Part shown: positions 35,790-45,960 of the stretch, one piece after another
Numbering within the stretch: position 1 is the first letter of the stretch
Layout of the letters: each line of letters opens with the position of its first letter
Assembly (NCBI GenBank): GCA_013396525.1
Contig: VWYX01000008.1
Span: 1,989,455 to 2,053,454, forward strand
DNA length: 64,000 nt
Direction of reading: 5' to 3'
From: Chaetorhynchus papuensis
Lineage: Eukaryota; Chordata; Aves; Passeriformes; Rhipiduridae
Notes under the pieces: model-generated
What the model was told of the DNA's origin: nothing
The model's database searches: none
The model's input: only the letters and a program-made list of their open reading frames with translations
Translations under genes and position numbers: made by a program

Positions 35790-36620
35790 ATTCCTGCATC
35801 TCCCCTTTCTGGCTTTTACACCTCTCCTCCTTTTCTGCCTCCCTCCCCCTCTCCCTGACCTACCTTTGGCCCTGCTAGAAGCTTTTCTCCACCATGCCAG
35901 CCATCACTCACACCCCTGTCCTGCAGCCCATCACCCCTGCAGGCAGACCCCATCCCCACAGGAGTTCTCATCTTCCAGCCCAGATTTACTTGTTCACCTC
36001 CTGCCTTAGGCTTCAAACCCACTTGCTTTCCATCATTGCATCCCCTATCATGCACACTGGGCCTTGGCTCCTTTCCAACAGTTTTTATCCTACCTCTGAG
36101 CACCTTCTACTCCTTCCATACTCAAGAACCAGTTTCCAGATTCAAACTCTCACTTTGCCCAGCTGGTGACACCAGCATCAACATCCTGTAGCACAACTAT
36201 CCCCCTTCACCTATTCAAGATACATCATTTTTTGCGTGCACAGAGTACAGACCAAAGGCTAGGACCACACTACATTCAGCTTCTTGCAGAAATCCTTTAA
36301 AAGCATCTGAGAATTCCTCGTCCCGTGTTGTCACGCTGTGTCCCTCCCAGATTCCCTTCCTGCAGTAGTCTAGCTCCACCACTCCTCCTGGCTCTGTGTG
36401 GCAGGCAAGAAACCCCAGCCAGTGGAGCACAGCTCCTCACCCAGGGAGCCATCCTTAAGCTGCTGCAGGTGCCGCGTGCTGGGCCCTGTATCCCTAAGTG
36501 CAGCTGACAAACAGGGCTTTCTTCTGTGGTGCCTAGCACCAGCAGCCCCTAAGGACAAGATACCCTTCCCTTCTTCTCCCCCACCCCCAGCCCTCGCACA
36601 CAATACAGTATTTGTCGTGG
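35790..36620. other. Pyrimidine-rich tract
   Basis: The + strand is conspicuously C/T-rich over about 800 bases, with pure C/T stretches at 35819-35859. Partner of the purine-rich tract to the right. No repeat family recognised. Confidence 0.5.
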
Positions 36621-37089
36621 ACTTGTTTTCCAGTACATGAAGAGCACAAAAACGCGTGCTCTTTTATGATAAGGTAAGCAGAGTGACCCTGTAACATTCC
36701 ACATCTGAACTCAGAACGGCATCTGCCTCACAGCTGTCCTTGTAGCGAGCATTTCAAAAACACAGACGGCAAAAACAGCAACAATATCTCATCGCCGATG
36801 TAGCTGCTTACAGCACAATCCTCACTGTCTTCCAAATACCCGTGTTTGAGAGGTGACCTACAGCTGTGAAATTTGGATGCAGATTCCAACACCACCCCTT
36901 AATTTTAAGGATGTTCCAATATGAGTTTTACACAGAGTTGCAGGCCAAGTGCAAAATTTGTGGCTGGAGCTAGGTTCAGATTCTGAACACCCTGAGTCAC
37001 AAAGATTTCCAAGAGTTTTGGCTTCATTGCAGTATTCATGTTCCCTCTTACTTGAGAGCACTGACATATCCTCTAGGAGTCATGGACTA
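36621..37089. other. Unique spacer between skewed tracts
   Basis: Balanced composition separates the pyrimidine-rich and purine-rich tracts. A weak exon look-alike (TTTTCCAG...AAG|GTAAGC, 36634-36673) is noted but not supported. Confidence 0.45.
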
Positions 37090-38115
37090 GAAGCCCACAG
37101 CGAAAGGCTCTGCACAAACAGAATAAAAATAAAGGAAAGAGTTCAACATTCAGAGTCAAGAGAGAGACACAGAGAAATGTGGAAGTGGAGGGAAGGAGTT
37201 AGACTGTCAACAGGACAGTCAGAGTGCAGTTGAGTTTTCGGTGGTCATTCAATCAAAGGAGAACTGAGGGAGATTTTGAAAAGTCAGCAGCATTGCAAAT
37301 GTGTGCAGAGAGCTTCTCAAGAAATGCAGGTGAAAAGACAGCTGGCATGAAAGGACAGCTATGGACATGGACATCTCAGACCAGCTGGAACAAGAGCTGC
37401 TGTTGAGGAAATGAACAAGAGGAAAGGGATGGAGAGGGAAGAAACCTTGACGGGCACTGAAGGCAGAAACAAACTGCTGCTACTTGCTACAATAGATAAG
37501 GTGATGGAGGAAGGCAAAAAGAAAATTGATGGGATCCATGTGATGAAAAATGGGCACCATTCAGAATGAGAGGAGATAATAGAGTTAGACCAGGTCTTGT
37601 AATCAGATGAGAAGAGCTTCAACAAACAAATTGGTTGGGAGAAGAATATCTCAAATAAGTTGTGCAGAAACTGCCAACAAAGATAACTTGGATGTAGGGT
37701 ATTAAGAGAGAGCAGTCCAGATCAAATCCAACTTATTTATTTGACACCATAAAGATATATCCAAAAGAAATGATGAGATTTTAACTGGGGTAGAAGGAAA
37801 AAAATCATACCAGAAAGAAGAATCAGGAAATCAAAGACGGTAGCTGAAATCAAACACAGATGAAATCCCTCAAGAACAAGACACAGAAGGAGGACAGAAA
37901 AACTGAAGACATGAGTGCAAGGGAGCTCAAGGGCAGAGAAGCTGCCAGAATGAGTGCAAGAGTTGCTGGAACAAGGCAGAACATGGGACAGGGCAATGAG
38001 GGCTGCTACAGGAGGGAGCCTGGTGCACACTGAGGAGTGCCAGGTAGAAGAGCAGGATGATGGTAGACACGATGATGTTCAGAGAAGGAAGAATGGAAAC
38101 TGGGGGGTTGGGTGG
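37090..38115. other. Purine-rich tract
   Basis: About 70 percent A+G on the + strand for roughly 1 kb by row-wise counting. It is not a simple repeat and no known element was identified. Such skew can come from transcription-coupled bias, an unrecognised old transposon or triplex-forming DNA. Confidence 0.5.
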
Positions 38116-39319
38116 GTCTTTTTACAAGTTATAATTCAGTTTGCATGTGTAGTCCTTCACATAGTTCTGCCCCTCCTTTTTCGTTGGTTCTGGGGTTCTC
38201 TGGCAGGTATTGCAGGAATAAGATCATGAATTCCTCCTTGTCTTCTGACCTCATATGAGAGATTTTCCAAATAATAATGTGGCTGCAGAAAACCAGGAGA
38301 ATATTTAACGTATCTTTTTTTACCTCTCAGGTTTTTCATTCCACAAGATGTTGAAAAAAATCAGCATTTCTAATGTCAGATTTTTTAAAAGAAGAGGGAC
38401 CATTAGGTCATCTGGAGAAAGTCCTGTTGAAAGGTATCAAAATGTCTGTGATTGCTCATGTACAGCAGCTCCTTCTTGGATGTCTTTAGGGGATTAAGAT
38501 GAATACTTTGAGTACAGGAGCATGAGTTACTTCAGTCAACATCAGTAGCCAAAGAACTGATTGCACTGGCTTTTGTCTCTGCTGTGGCACAGATGGAGAC
38601 CATTCAGTAAATTCCTTCAGGGTGAGAATGATCCCCCTTTGTTTTGGAAGATAGGTGAGGACACAGAAAACATTAGAGAGTACAGCAAAGAGCAGGTGCT
38701 GGCACTCTGCTTGTGCTAGCGAGAGTGATGTAATACTTAAATAAAAATAATTAGGTTGTTGGACACAAGCCTTCATATAAAAAAACAACATAGAAAACAC
38801 ATGTTTTCACATGTTTTCAATGCAAAAACCACCTGTCCCCAATTGGTTTAATGAATGTTCACATGGCTGTGAAGTTTAAATGAGCATGCAGTGGGAGAAG
38901 CCGGCACACAGCGGGTCAGTGTGAGCACTGCTGTGGGTGAGCAGCAAGTCGTGAGCTCCACGTGCTCTGCATGCCCTGCCGTGGGCCAGGGGAACATGTG
39001 GAGGAAATGCCTCGTTTTGTAGCTCTTCAGGAGAAGGAATGAACCTATTGTCTGGTCTTCTGGGCAGCACGTACCCGACTCCATGCCCAGTGAAACTAGC
39101 GGGAATCAGATTCCAGGATCTTGTTGACATTCTGCACATTCTGTGGTTTTTCTTTTGTCAGGATGCACACTGCTTTGGTGAGGAAAGAGGGGAAGGGAAG
39201 GAAAGAAATGTTCAGAATTCTCTCCAAAGTCATTTGTGGGAACATTTATTGGTTTTGCTCTCTGTGCATAAACTTGCCTGCGTGGTCTTGAGCTGGCTGG
39301 GTCACTGGTTTCTGCCTGA
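38116..39319. other. Unique non-coding DNA
   Basis: Apart from the short CR1 scrap at 38391-38430, no gene or repeat. CACATGTTTT is directly repeated at 38798-38817. Confidence 0.5.
38391..38430 (-). mobile_element. Short old CR1 scrap
   Basis: GAAGAGGGACCATTAGGTCA followed by TCTGGAGAAAGTCCTGT matches the old CR1 3' block (gggaccattagatcatctagt...cctgt) that lies beside the blocks seen at 9245-9495. Only about 40 bases, so tentative. Confidence 0.4.
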
Positions 39320-39662
39320 GAGTTTACTAAAGTGAGAGTAATTTTTTGTTTCCCATGATAACTTGTATTTTGAAAATGGCATTCAACAATGTTGGCTTTT
39401 TGTCTTTTTTTAAGGAAAACAGTTGTTCATTTGAAAATATGACACTAACAAAATATTTTGCAATGTAAGAACAGTTAAAAATGCATTTTGCAAACAGTAC
39501 AGCACTTGACCATATCTTTTGGCAGATACATGTAAACTCCACCTCAGAAAGATCTAATCACTTGAAACTTGCTAGCAGTGTATATTGTGAATAACACCAG
39601 GGCTTTGTACATTTATAAACACTATAAAATTAGTTAAAAATAAAGTTAAAAAAAAAAAAAAA
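39320..39662 (+). other. AT-rich segment ending in AATAAAG plus poly(A)
   Basis: Ends AAAATAAAGTT followed by 15 A residues (39648-39662). A polyadenylation-type hexamer just before an A run can mark a retrocopy tail or an A-rich 3' end, although the spacing here (3-4 bases) is shorter than usual. The upstream 300 bases match no gene I recognise. Confidence 0.3.
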
Positions 39663-41874
39663 GGCCTGTAGAACATATTCTGGAACATAGCAAAGAGCTG
39701 GTGTACAGTGCTCTGGTGGTTTGCTTCAAAAATAAGCAGCAGTAATGGATCATTACTTGGTTTTCATTCTCACCTGGCTCTGACTTGTCCCACTACACAT
39801 TTCTGACACTGTTCTGACCCCTTTCCACATTTCTAGCACCCACACAGACGCAATCTGTAGTTTTGCAAGACAAACGTGAATATTAAATTATCTTGCCTAA
39901 ACAATTCAAATGGAACCTTAACTGCCTTGCTAAAATAAAAATCTTTGTAGTTTCCAATAATTACCCTTCATCATATGCATAAAGATGTTTTCATCCTTTC
40001 TTCTACCAGCTCCTAGAGTTAAATCTGGACTCTCTGATAAAGGTGTAAAAATCAAAAAAGTTTTCCTCTTTTAAATCCATAAAACAGGTTGAAATACCAG
40101 TATTTTCTAAATATCCAACAACCTTTGCAGTTCCCAAATGGTTTTTTGAGTCCCCAGCTTGCCTCACAAGCTCAGGATGTGTAAATTTGCAGACTCTGTT
40201 ACCCCTTAATATTCATATCCATAGAAAAGAGTGACAGGCCTGGGGAAAGACCCAGAGAATTATTCCAGACTCTTCAACTCAGATTTCATTTTGTTTCTTG
40301 ATAGTCAGCACCTGACTGTAATTCATTTTGAAAAGTTTAAACAGAACCTTCTATTTTTTGCTGACTTTGGAGCAAGGGCATTTGTCTATCCCTCATTAAT
40401 CTTTATGTCACTTGCAAGAAACAACATACCTTTTCCTTTTGGAATAGATTCCCTAAATAGAGGTCCAATGCTGCAACCCTTGTCCCCATTAAGGGTTTGC
40501 TAATGACCTTACACCACTCAGAACAAACATTATTAAACTGGGCCAGATGCTTGCTGGATGAAGAGAAGTTGAAAAGTGGCACTAAAACAGAAGGTTTCTC
40601 CTTTGACCCTCCAGTAGAGTTTAAGGCATCAGCTTTCAGTGGGATTGACTTAACAGAAGCAGGGTGAGTTTAATGATGAGTATTTTCCAAAATGCCACCT
40701 GAGCATTTGGTGTTGGGTGGAACCATCAGCCAAGTGCTTCCTAGCACAGTTTGAAAGGTTGTTGAGTCCTTCAGCTGTCCTGTGGATACAAGCTCTGGGC
40801 TTGACAATATTGGTAGGCATTTACCTACTTGCTATTGCAAGAGGATAGGAATGCACTTGGTCTGAGGATTAACTTCCACCCAAAGAGTGAGAACTAGTTA
40901 ATATATTCCAAGAGTATCTCAAGACCCCTTTTTTTCCCCTCCTTGGGTTCACATAATGTCATCCTCTTCACCCCTCAGGATTAAAGCTAAGTGGATGTGA
41001 AGGACAAGCAGGCACCTTCACACCTTCATAGCAGAACTCCTCCCAAACAAAACAGAAATATTTCCTATGTAGAACCTTCCCTTACTGAGCCCCACCTTTG
41101 GTAATCACAGAGAGAAACTTGGAGCAAAGAGTACCCAAATCAAGGCTTGGAGATTTCATAAGAAAAGGAATGAAGTAAGAATAATGACATTGGAAAAGTA
41201 TTGGAAAATAAAAAGGTACAGAGGATTGGCTATGGATATGTCTGAGGAATCTATGTAATATTCTAGTACTGGAGAAGAGGGATGTTATTCTTAAATCTCC
41301 AAAACCTGACAAAACATATAAAAGACGGGACCGGGTTCACAATTACTCCCAAGAGTAATATTATTAAGTTCTTCCAGAAGGGACTTCACTGTAATAAAAA
41401 ACGGGTTTGATTCTCCACTTTACAAGTCTCTCTGACCTCATATGTTCAATCTGCCTTTCACACCATGGTTGAGTTTGCTTATTTCTGGATAACCACACTC
41501 TCTCACTGACACAGGAATGTTAGAGTCAACCTGACACACATAGAAATATTTCCTTTCTGTTAAGCAGTGCAGTGCCAGAATATAACCCAGGATGTCACTG
41601 AGATGCACAGTGTCCTCTTAAAGAAAAAATACTTAAGAGATATGTATGTTAAGGACTCTGTAAAATGAGAGAACTAGATATTACCGGAGTTTACTTATTT
41701 GGTACATCAACAAAAGTGGACATTATTTCCTTCAGCTGAAAGTCAAGATAACTCATCCAAATAGAACTGGTAGGAAAGGACAAGGTTAGGAGAAAAAGGA
41801 GTTTTTACTAAAGCCTTCTGAGTTGTTTTCACTGAAGCACTGGGGGTTTTTGGCAAGTTAATACAGCCCATATT
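39663..41874. other. Unique non-coding DNA
   Basis: No gene or repeat recognised. Frames stay at or below 90 codons. Confidence 0.6.
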
Positions 41875-42260
41875 TTCAAAGCGGCCTTTAATTTAAGACA
41901 TCCCGCATTCTGGGTGTCCAGCTGCAGAAAGGGGCAGGCTGGCTACCGAGCGTCAGCCTGAGTTGTTGGGATGCGCAGGTGGTGCTGGGGAATCAATGTC
42001 AGGCCTTCTAGGAAACACAACATCAGTGGAAAGCGCTGACCTCCAGCGCTCCACGCCGTACCCTTCTGTGAGGATACCAAATGGCAGAGCCGGGTGTAAT
42101 TATACTGCTGCTTGTAAAGCGCAGCGGATGGAATGTGCTACATCAGCACTCGCTGCTTTTATTACTGAGGGGGAAGAAAGTCTCGCAAGGAAAGGAGTGA
42201 ATGAAATTCTGAGTGCTGCGTTACTCCGGTTAACTTCTGGGAATCTAATTATTTGAGAAG
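41875..42260. promoter_or_regulatory. Candidate CNE with retained CpGs
   Basis: A repeat-free block with many more CpGs than its surroundings (AAAGCGGCC, CCGAGCGTC, AGCGCT twice, CACGCCGTAC, AGCCGGGT, GCGCAGCGG). A 7-bp-arm dyad AGCGCTG/CAGCGCT lies at 42032-42050. A 97-codon + frame (41963-42256) and an overlapping minus frame (42100-42312) are both open, which happens in CNEs as well as exons. A CAG|GTAAGG donor look-alike lies downstream at 42357. No protein family is recognised. Confidence 0.4.
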
Positions 42261-44683
42261 AGGTGTGCTTAGGAGTCATTCTGTGTGGGTGTAAAAAATT
42301 GCTAAAGAACACCCTGCCTCCCCTCCTCTATACCTTACCCTTAGAAAAAGAAGGCAGGTAAGGGTACATTTAACATTCACAGTCTTTTATACTACTAAGT
42401 GAAATCAGAACAAAATATGGTAATTAATCCATTGTGCATTCAAGGATTCAGGTTTGAGCAGCAGATGGGAAAAGTTGTGGATCATAACCCCATGCAATAT
42501 TTGACAGAATATCAGTCAAATATAGTTCACACATCTTCATGTTTCTGTCAGTCCCTCTCATCTAAAGTTAATTTAAAGTGACAAGAACTACATTAGCACT
42601 TTTCAAAGGGTAATGCAAACTTTAGAATATTCGCCTCAAATCAATACCCATGCAGACTCCTGAATGGTCAAACTGGTAAGATCCTGAAGGTGATTTCATT
42701 TTGCTTTTTATGCTGAATTTGCCATCTGTTTCTGGGGTTTATGCATTAACCTTTAAACAAATGGGTTCAAAAGTGTGGCAGACAAGGTGGCACCTATTTA
42801 TTCTGCATGATACTGTCATGGACATATTTACAAGGCAAAGTGGGCAAATCTAGTTTTGCAAAGTAATAGTTTGGATCTTAACCTGTGGGTTATTTTTGAA
42901 CAAGTCCTTATGCAAGTGGTATACTTTGGTGCCCTGCCTGTGAGTGGAGCACCTACTTTCTTTTCACCACTGCAATAAAAGACAGTCCGAAGCAGAGACC
43001 TCACACAGGCTCCCACAGAAAGTTTCATCTGGTGGCCCTGGTGCTCACAGCAAACTGCAGCTTTCCTGAAAAGTGTATTATTTGATAGAAACAGTAATTA
43101 TTCCCCCTTTTTTTCAACCAAAACAGCCTTTGTGAGCACATGCACATGCACATCTGCAAATGTATGCTCGCATATTTTTGTGTCTGACTTGGGTGTGGGA
43201 GCACAGCAAAGTCCAAATCCTCTGATCTAATGCTATTGCTGTGCTGGTTGCTTGTGCTTCTGCTCCTTGCGTTCACATTACCAAATAAGAGATCACACCC
43301 TGCAAGGCTCTGCAGAGCTCATCTCCAGGGAAGGGGAAAGCACTTCTTGGCATTCGGACTGCACACAATCCCAATATCGTCCCCCTTCCCCCCCCGGCCC
43401 TGTTACAAATGATTTAAAGCAGGCTGTGAATGAGAAACATAAGGTAAACACTATTTAGCCTTTATTGCTTTCCGTCCCAAGAATGACTTGGCCTTGCCTC
43501 TGGAGACGTGCCCAGCTCAGCCCTTCTGGAGACACGGTCACAGGCTGGGATGTGTGTGTGTCTTCTGGAGAAGGTACAAAAGAGAAAGGATCACACTGGT
43601 CAAAGGACTCCAGCTTCTGGAGTTTGCTGGGGCTGAGTCACATGTGGTGTGGAAGGAGGCACAAAGCCCACCAGCAGTGGGTGGGGTGGGGAAGGGTGAG
43701 GAGAACATCCAGTCCCTTCTCATGCTCCTCCTTTCTTTTCCATAAAGCAAACCCTAAGATAATCATTTCCCTGGCAAAACTGACTCCACCCCACCTCATA
43801 TCCCTTGCTCAGGTTGTGCTCCAAAAGGGGTGATGAGGCAGAACAGCAGGCCAGCCCAGGCTGTTCATCATCTGCATGGGGGACTTAGATATTATAAAAT
43901 GGATAAATGGATCAAACTTACACATGTGCCTGGCTCATTTATGCAACTGGGTGAAAATGCAGCAGGAAAAATAGCTAACCAAAGGGTCCCTAAAGAAAAT
44001 GGTTAAAATAGATCAGACATACTTTCCCCCATCATTTCACACTTGAGATAACTTTGCCAAGCTATAGCAAGAACTTCAGTTCTCAGGTAGATTGTGGGTG
44101 ATAACTGTCTAAGATGTTCAACTTGCAGGACTTAGTTTACTTTTTCCAGGTGACAGAAATCCCTACTAAAAGCCCATTGAGGCCAGCATCTTCCCAAAGG
44201 ACTGAACTGGTTCCTCAGCCTGGAAAAATCATGAAAATGCTTCACTGTGGGGACTTTGTGCAGTAATTCAACCACTAGAATAAAAAAACTTTTTCCCTCT
44301 ACTTCTTGACAAAAAGCTTGACTGGGAAAAAGGTTCTTTTCTTTCATAGCCCTGACCTATGAGTATTTTTAGGTTCACATGAGGGGATGGAATGCCAGTT
44401 GGTCCCACCCAGTGTAACCAGGGAACCTTGTTTTTTTGTGTGTCTAGTCATACACACTGAGGTGACACTACACAGTTGATTTTTTGAGCATAGCATTATG
44501 TTTATGCAAATGTCTATATTTAAAATAAAATAAATATTGAAACCCACAAAGGCAGAACCTGACATGTCCCCCACCCATCTGCTTGTCTTCCTCCTGTACC
44601 TCCTTACTGCTCATAAACCCAAAGTGGGTTCTGCTAAACAGAGGAAGAAATGAACAAGTGGAATCAGGCCACGCATATTCTTT
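42261..44683. other. Unique non-coding DNA
   Basis: No gene recognised. C-rich tract at 43381-43395 and a GCACAT-type tandem at 43137-43152. A 122-codon + frame at 43465-43833 has no domain. Confidence 0.55.
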
Positions 44684-44748
44684 ATGGTTGGACTCAATGA
44701 TCTTAAAGGGCTTTTCCAACCTAAATGATTCCGTGATTCTGTGATTCA
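44684..44748 (+). mobile_element. CR1 3' terminus
   Basis: ATGGTTGGACTCAATGATCT, AAAGGGCTTTTCCAACCTAA, ATGATTCCGTGATTCTGTGA: the last 50 bases of CR1 and its terminal ATTCTGTG-type octamers, in sense orientation. Extreme 5' truncation is common for this family. Confidence 0.9.
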
Positions 44749-45535
44749 CAGACCACTTGCCTGCAGCATGAATTGGCACCAGCTGCCAGGTGCCCAGGAC
44801 AGAGGAGCTCCAAGGCACAGGAACCTTGAGCTCCTTTTGCCCTTGGTGGGGTTTCCAGATGAAGCACAGACATACAAACCAGGCTTACCCTCCTAGTTTT
44901 TACCCAGATGTGCTCTGGCAGAGGCTGCTTGCTCCTCTGGGCTGGCCAAGGGCTGTCTGCCACTCACAGGCTTTGGAAAAACTGTTGTGTGCTGCAGCTG
45001 CTCCCCAGGAGACTGGGAGGATGGCCAGGAATAAAAGGAATCTCCTGCAAGAATCCAGGAGCCAGCCTACACCTGAAACCTCAGGAAGACTCAGGAAAAA
45101 ATCCCTGGTGCTGCTGCCAGAGTTAAACCAGGCAAGCAAAGGACCAACTATTCAATATTGGGGTTCATGGGGAGCTTCTCTTCTGCCTCCTTCATTTGCA
45201 CCCACTCTTTGTGCCCCAACCTCCATGATACCATTTGATCACTGAGGCCAACACTGGCAATCAGACATTGGGAGTTATAAATCTGTCCTCATCCTTCTCA
45301 TCTCTTTCCTACAGGCAAGAATTTAGTGAGGGACATGTTAGAAATGAGGAGCACATCCCAGTTTGGGGGCTAAACACCTCTTTTCCTTGCATTCAGGAAT
45401 TTGTGCTATTTTTCTATGCTATCCTTGACATCAGAACTATAGTGATCTGTAAAGCAAAAGGAAAATTATTCTTCTTTTCCCCTCTGTAGGGGAATTATTT
45501 TTATTTTCTGCAAGACACTGCCTCCTTTTGAGGTA
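44749..45535. other. Unique non-coding DNA
   Basis: The 151-codon + frame at 44790-45245 is the second longest in the window. It has no recognised domain and overlaps other open frames. Confidence 0.55.
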
Positions 45536-45960
45536 TGCACTGAAAACAGTAATACCAAATGCTGCGGAAAACTGTGCTCGCACTTTTTCCGCAGTCCTCT
45601 CTTCCCTAAGATACATGCAATCAGTAAAAATCTATGTATTCTCCCTGCCCTACATTTTCTATGCAATTTCTGAAACTTTTAATGCCTGCTAAGAGAACTA
45701 CACTGCAGGAGGAAAGCACATCATCCTGGGAAGACCGGTACTGCCAGCAGGGCTGGCAGGAGAGCTGCAGAGCCATGCGAGTAGGTCACCCCCTGGAGCG
45801 AGAGCCATGAGCTCCTCCAGCCTCCGGGGCTGCCCAGGAATGGAGCTGGCACACTCCCTCCTCTCAAGCAGACCACGGCAGCAATTAATTGCATAGTAAT
45901 GCAAGGATGCAATTAGAGCCTGGCCAAACACAACTTACCCCCTCTCGGGGCCTCCAAATT
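45536..45960. promoter_or_regulatory. Candidate CNE with hairpin and homeodomain/POU cluster
   Basis: Contains the 10-bp-arm dyad at 45562-45594 and, at its right end, the 12-bp palindrome GCAATTAATTGC (45881-45892) with three ATGCAA half-sites (one inverted, 45889-45894; two direct, 45899-45904 and 45907-45912). A CpG-bearing GC-rich part lies between. Homeodomain/POU enhancer activity is inferred. Confidence 0.42.
45562..45594. other. Hairpin-forming dyad with paired GGAAAA/TTTTCC
   Basis: CTGCGGAAAA and TTTTCCGCAG are exact reverse complements. Inside them GTG and CAC add three more pairs around a CTCG loop. GGAAAA facing TTTTCC also forms two opposed NFAT/Rel-type half-sites. At 33 nt it is shorter than microRNA precursors. 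It may act as a DNA dyad or a short structured RNA. Confidence 0.55.

Noticed and set aside
36634..36673. 40-base exon-like segment before AAG|GTAAGC
   Set aside because: Too short, one frame of 13 codons, no branch site identified. Such cases recur by chance.
44790..45245. 151-codon + frame
   Set aside because: Overlapped by other open frames on both strands, no domain, GC-richer local sequence explains the missing stops.
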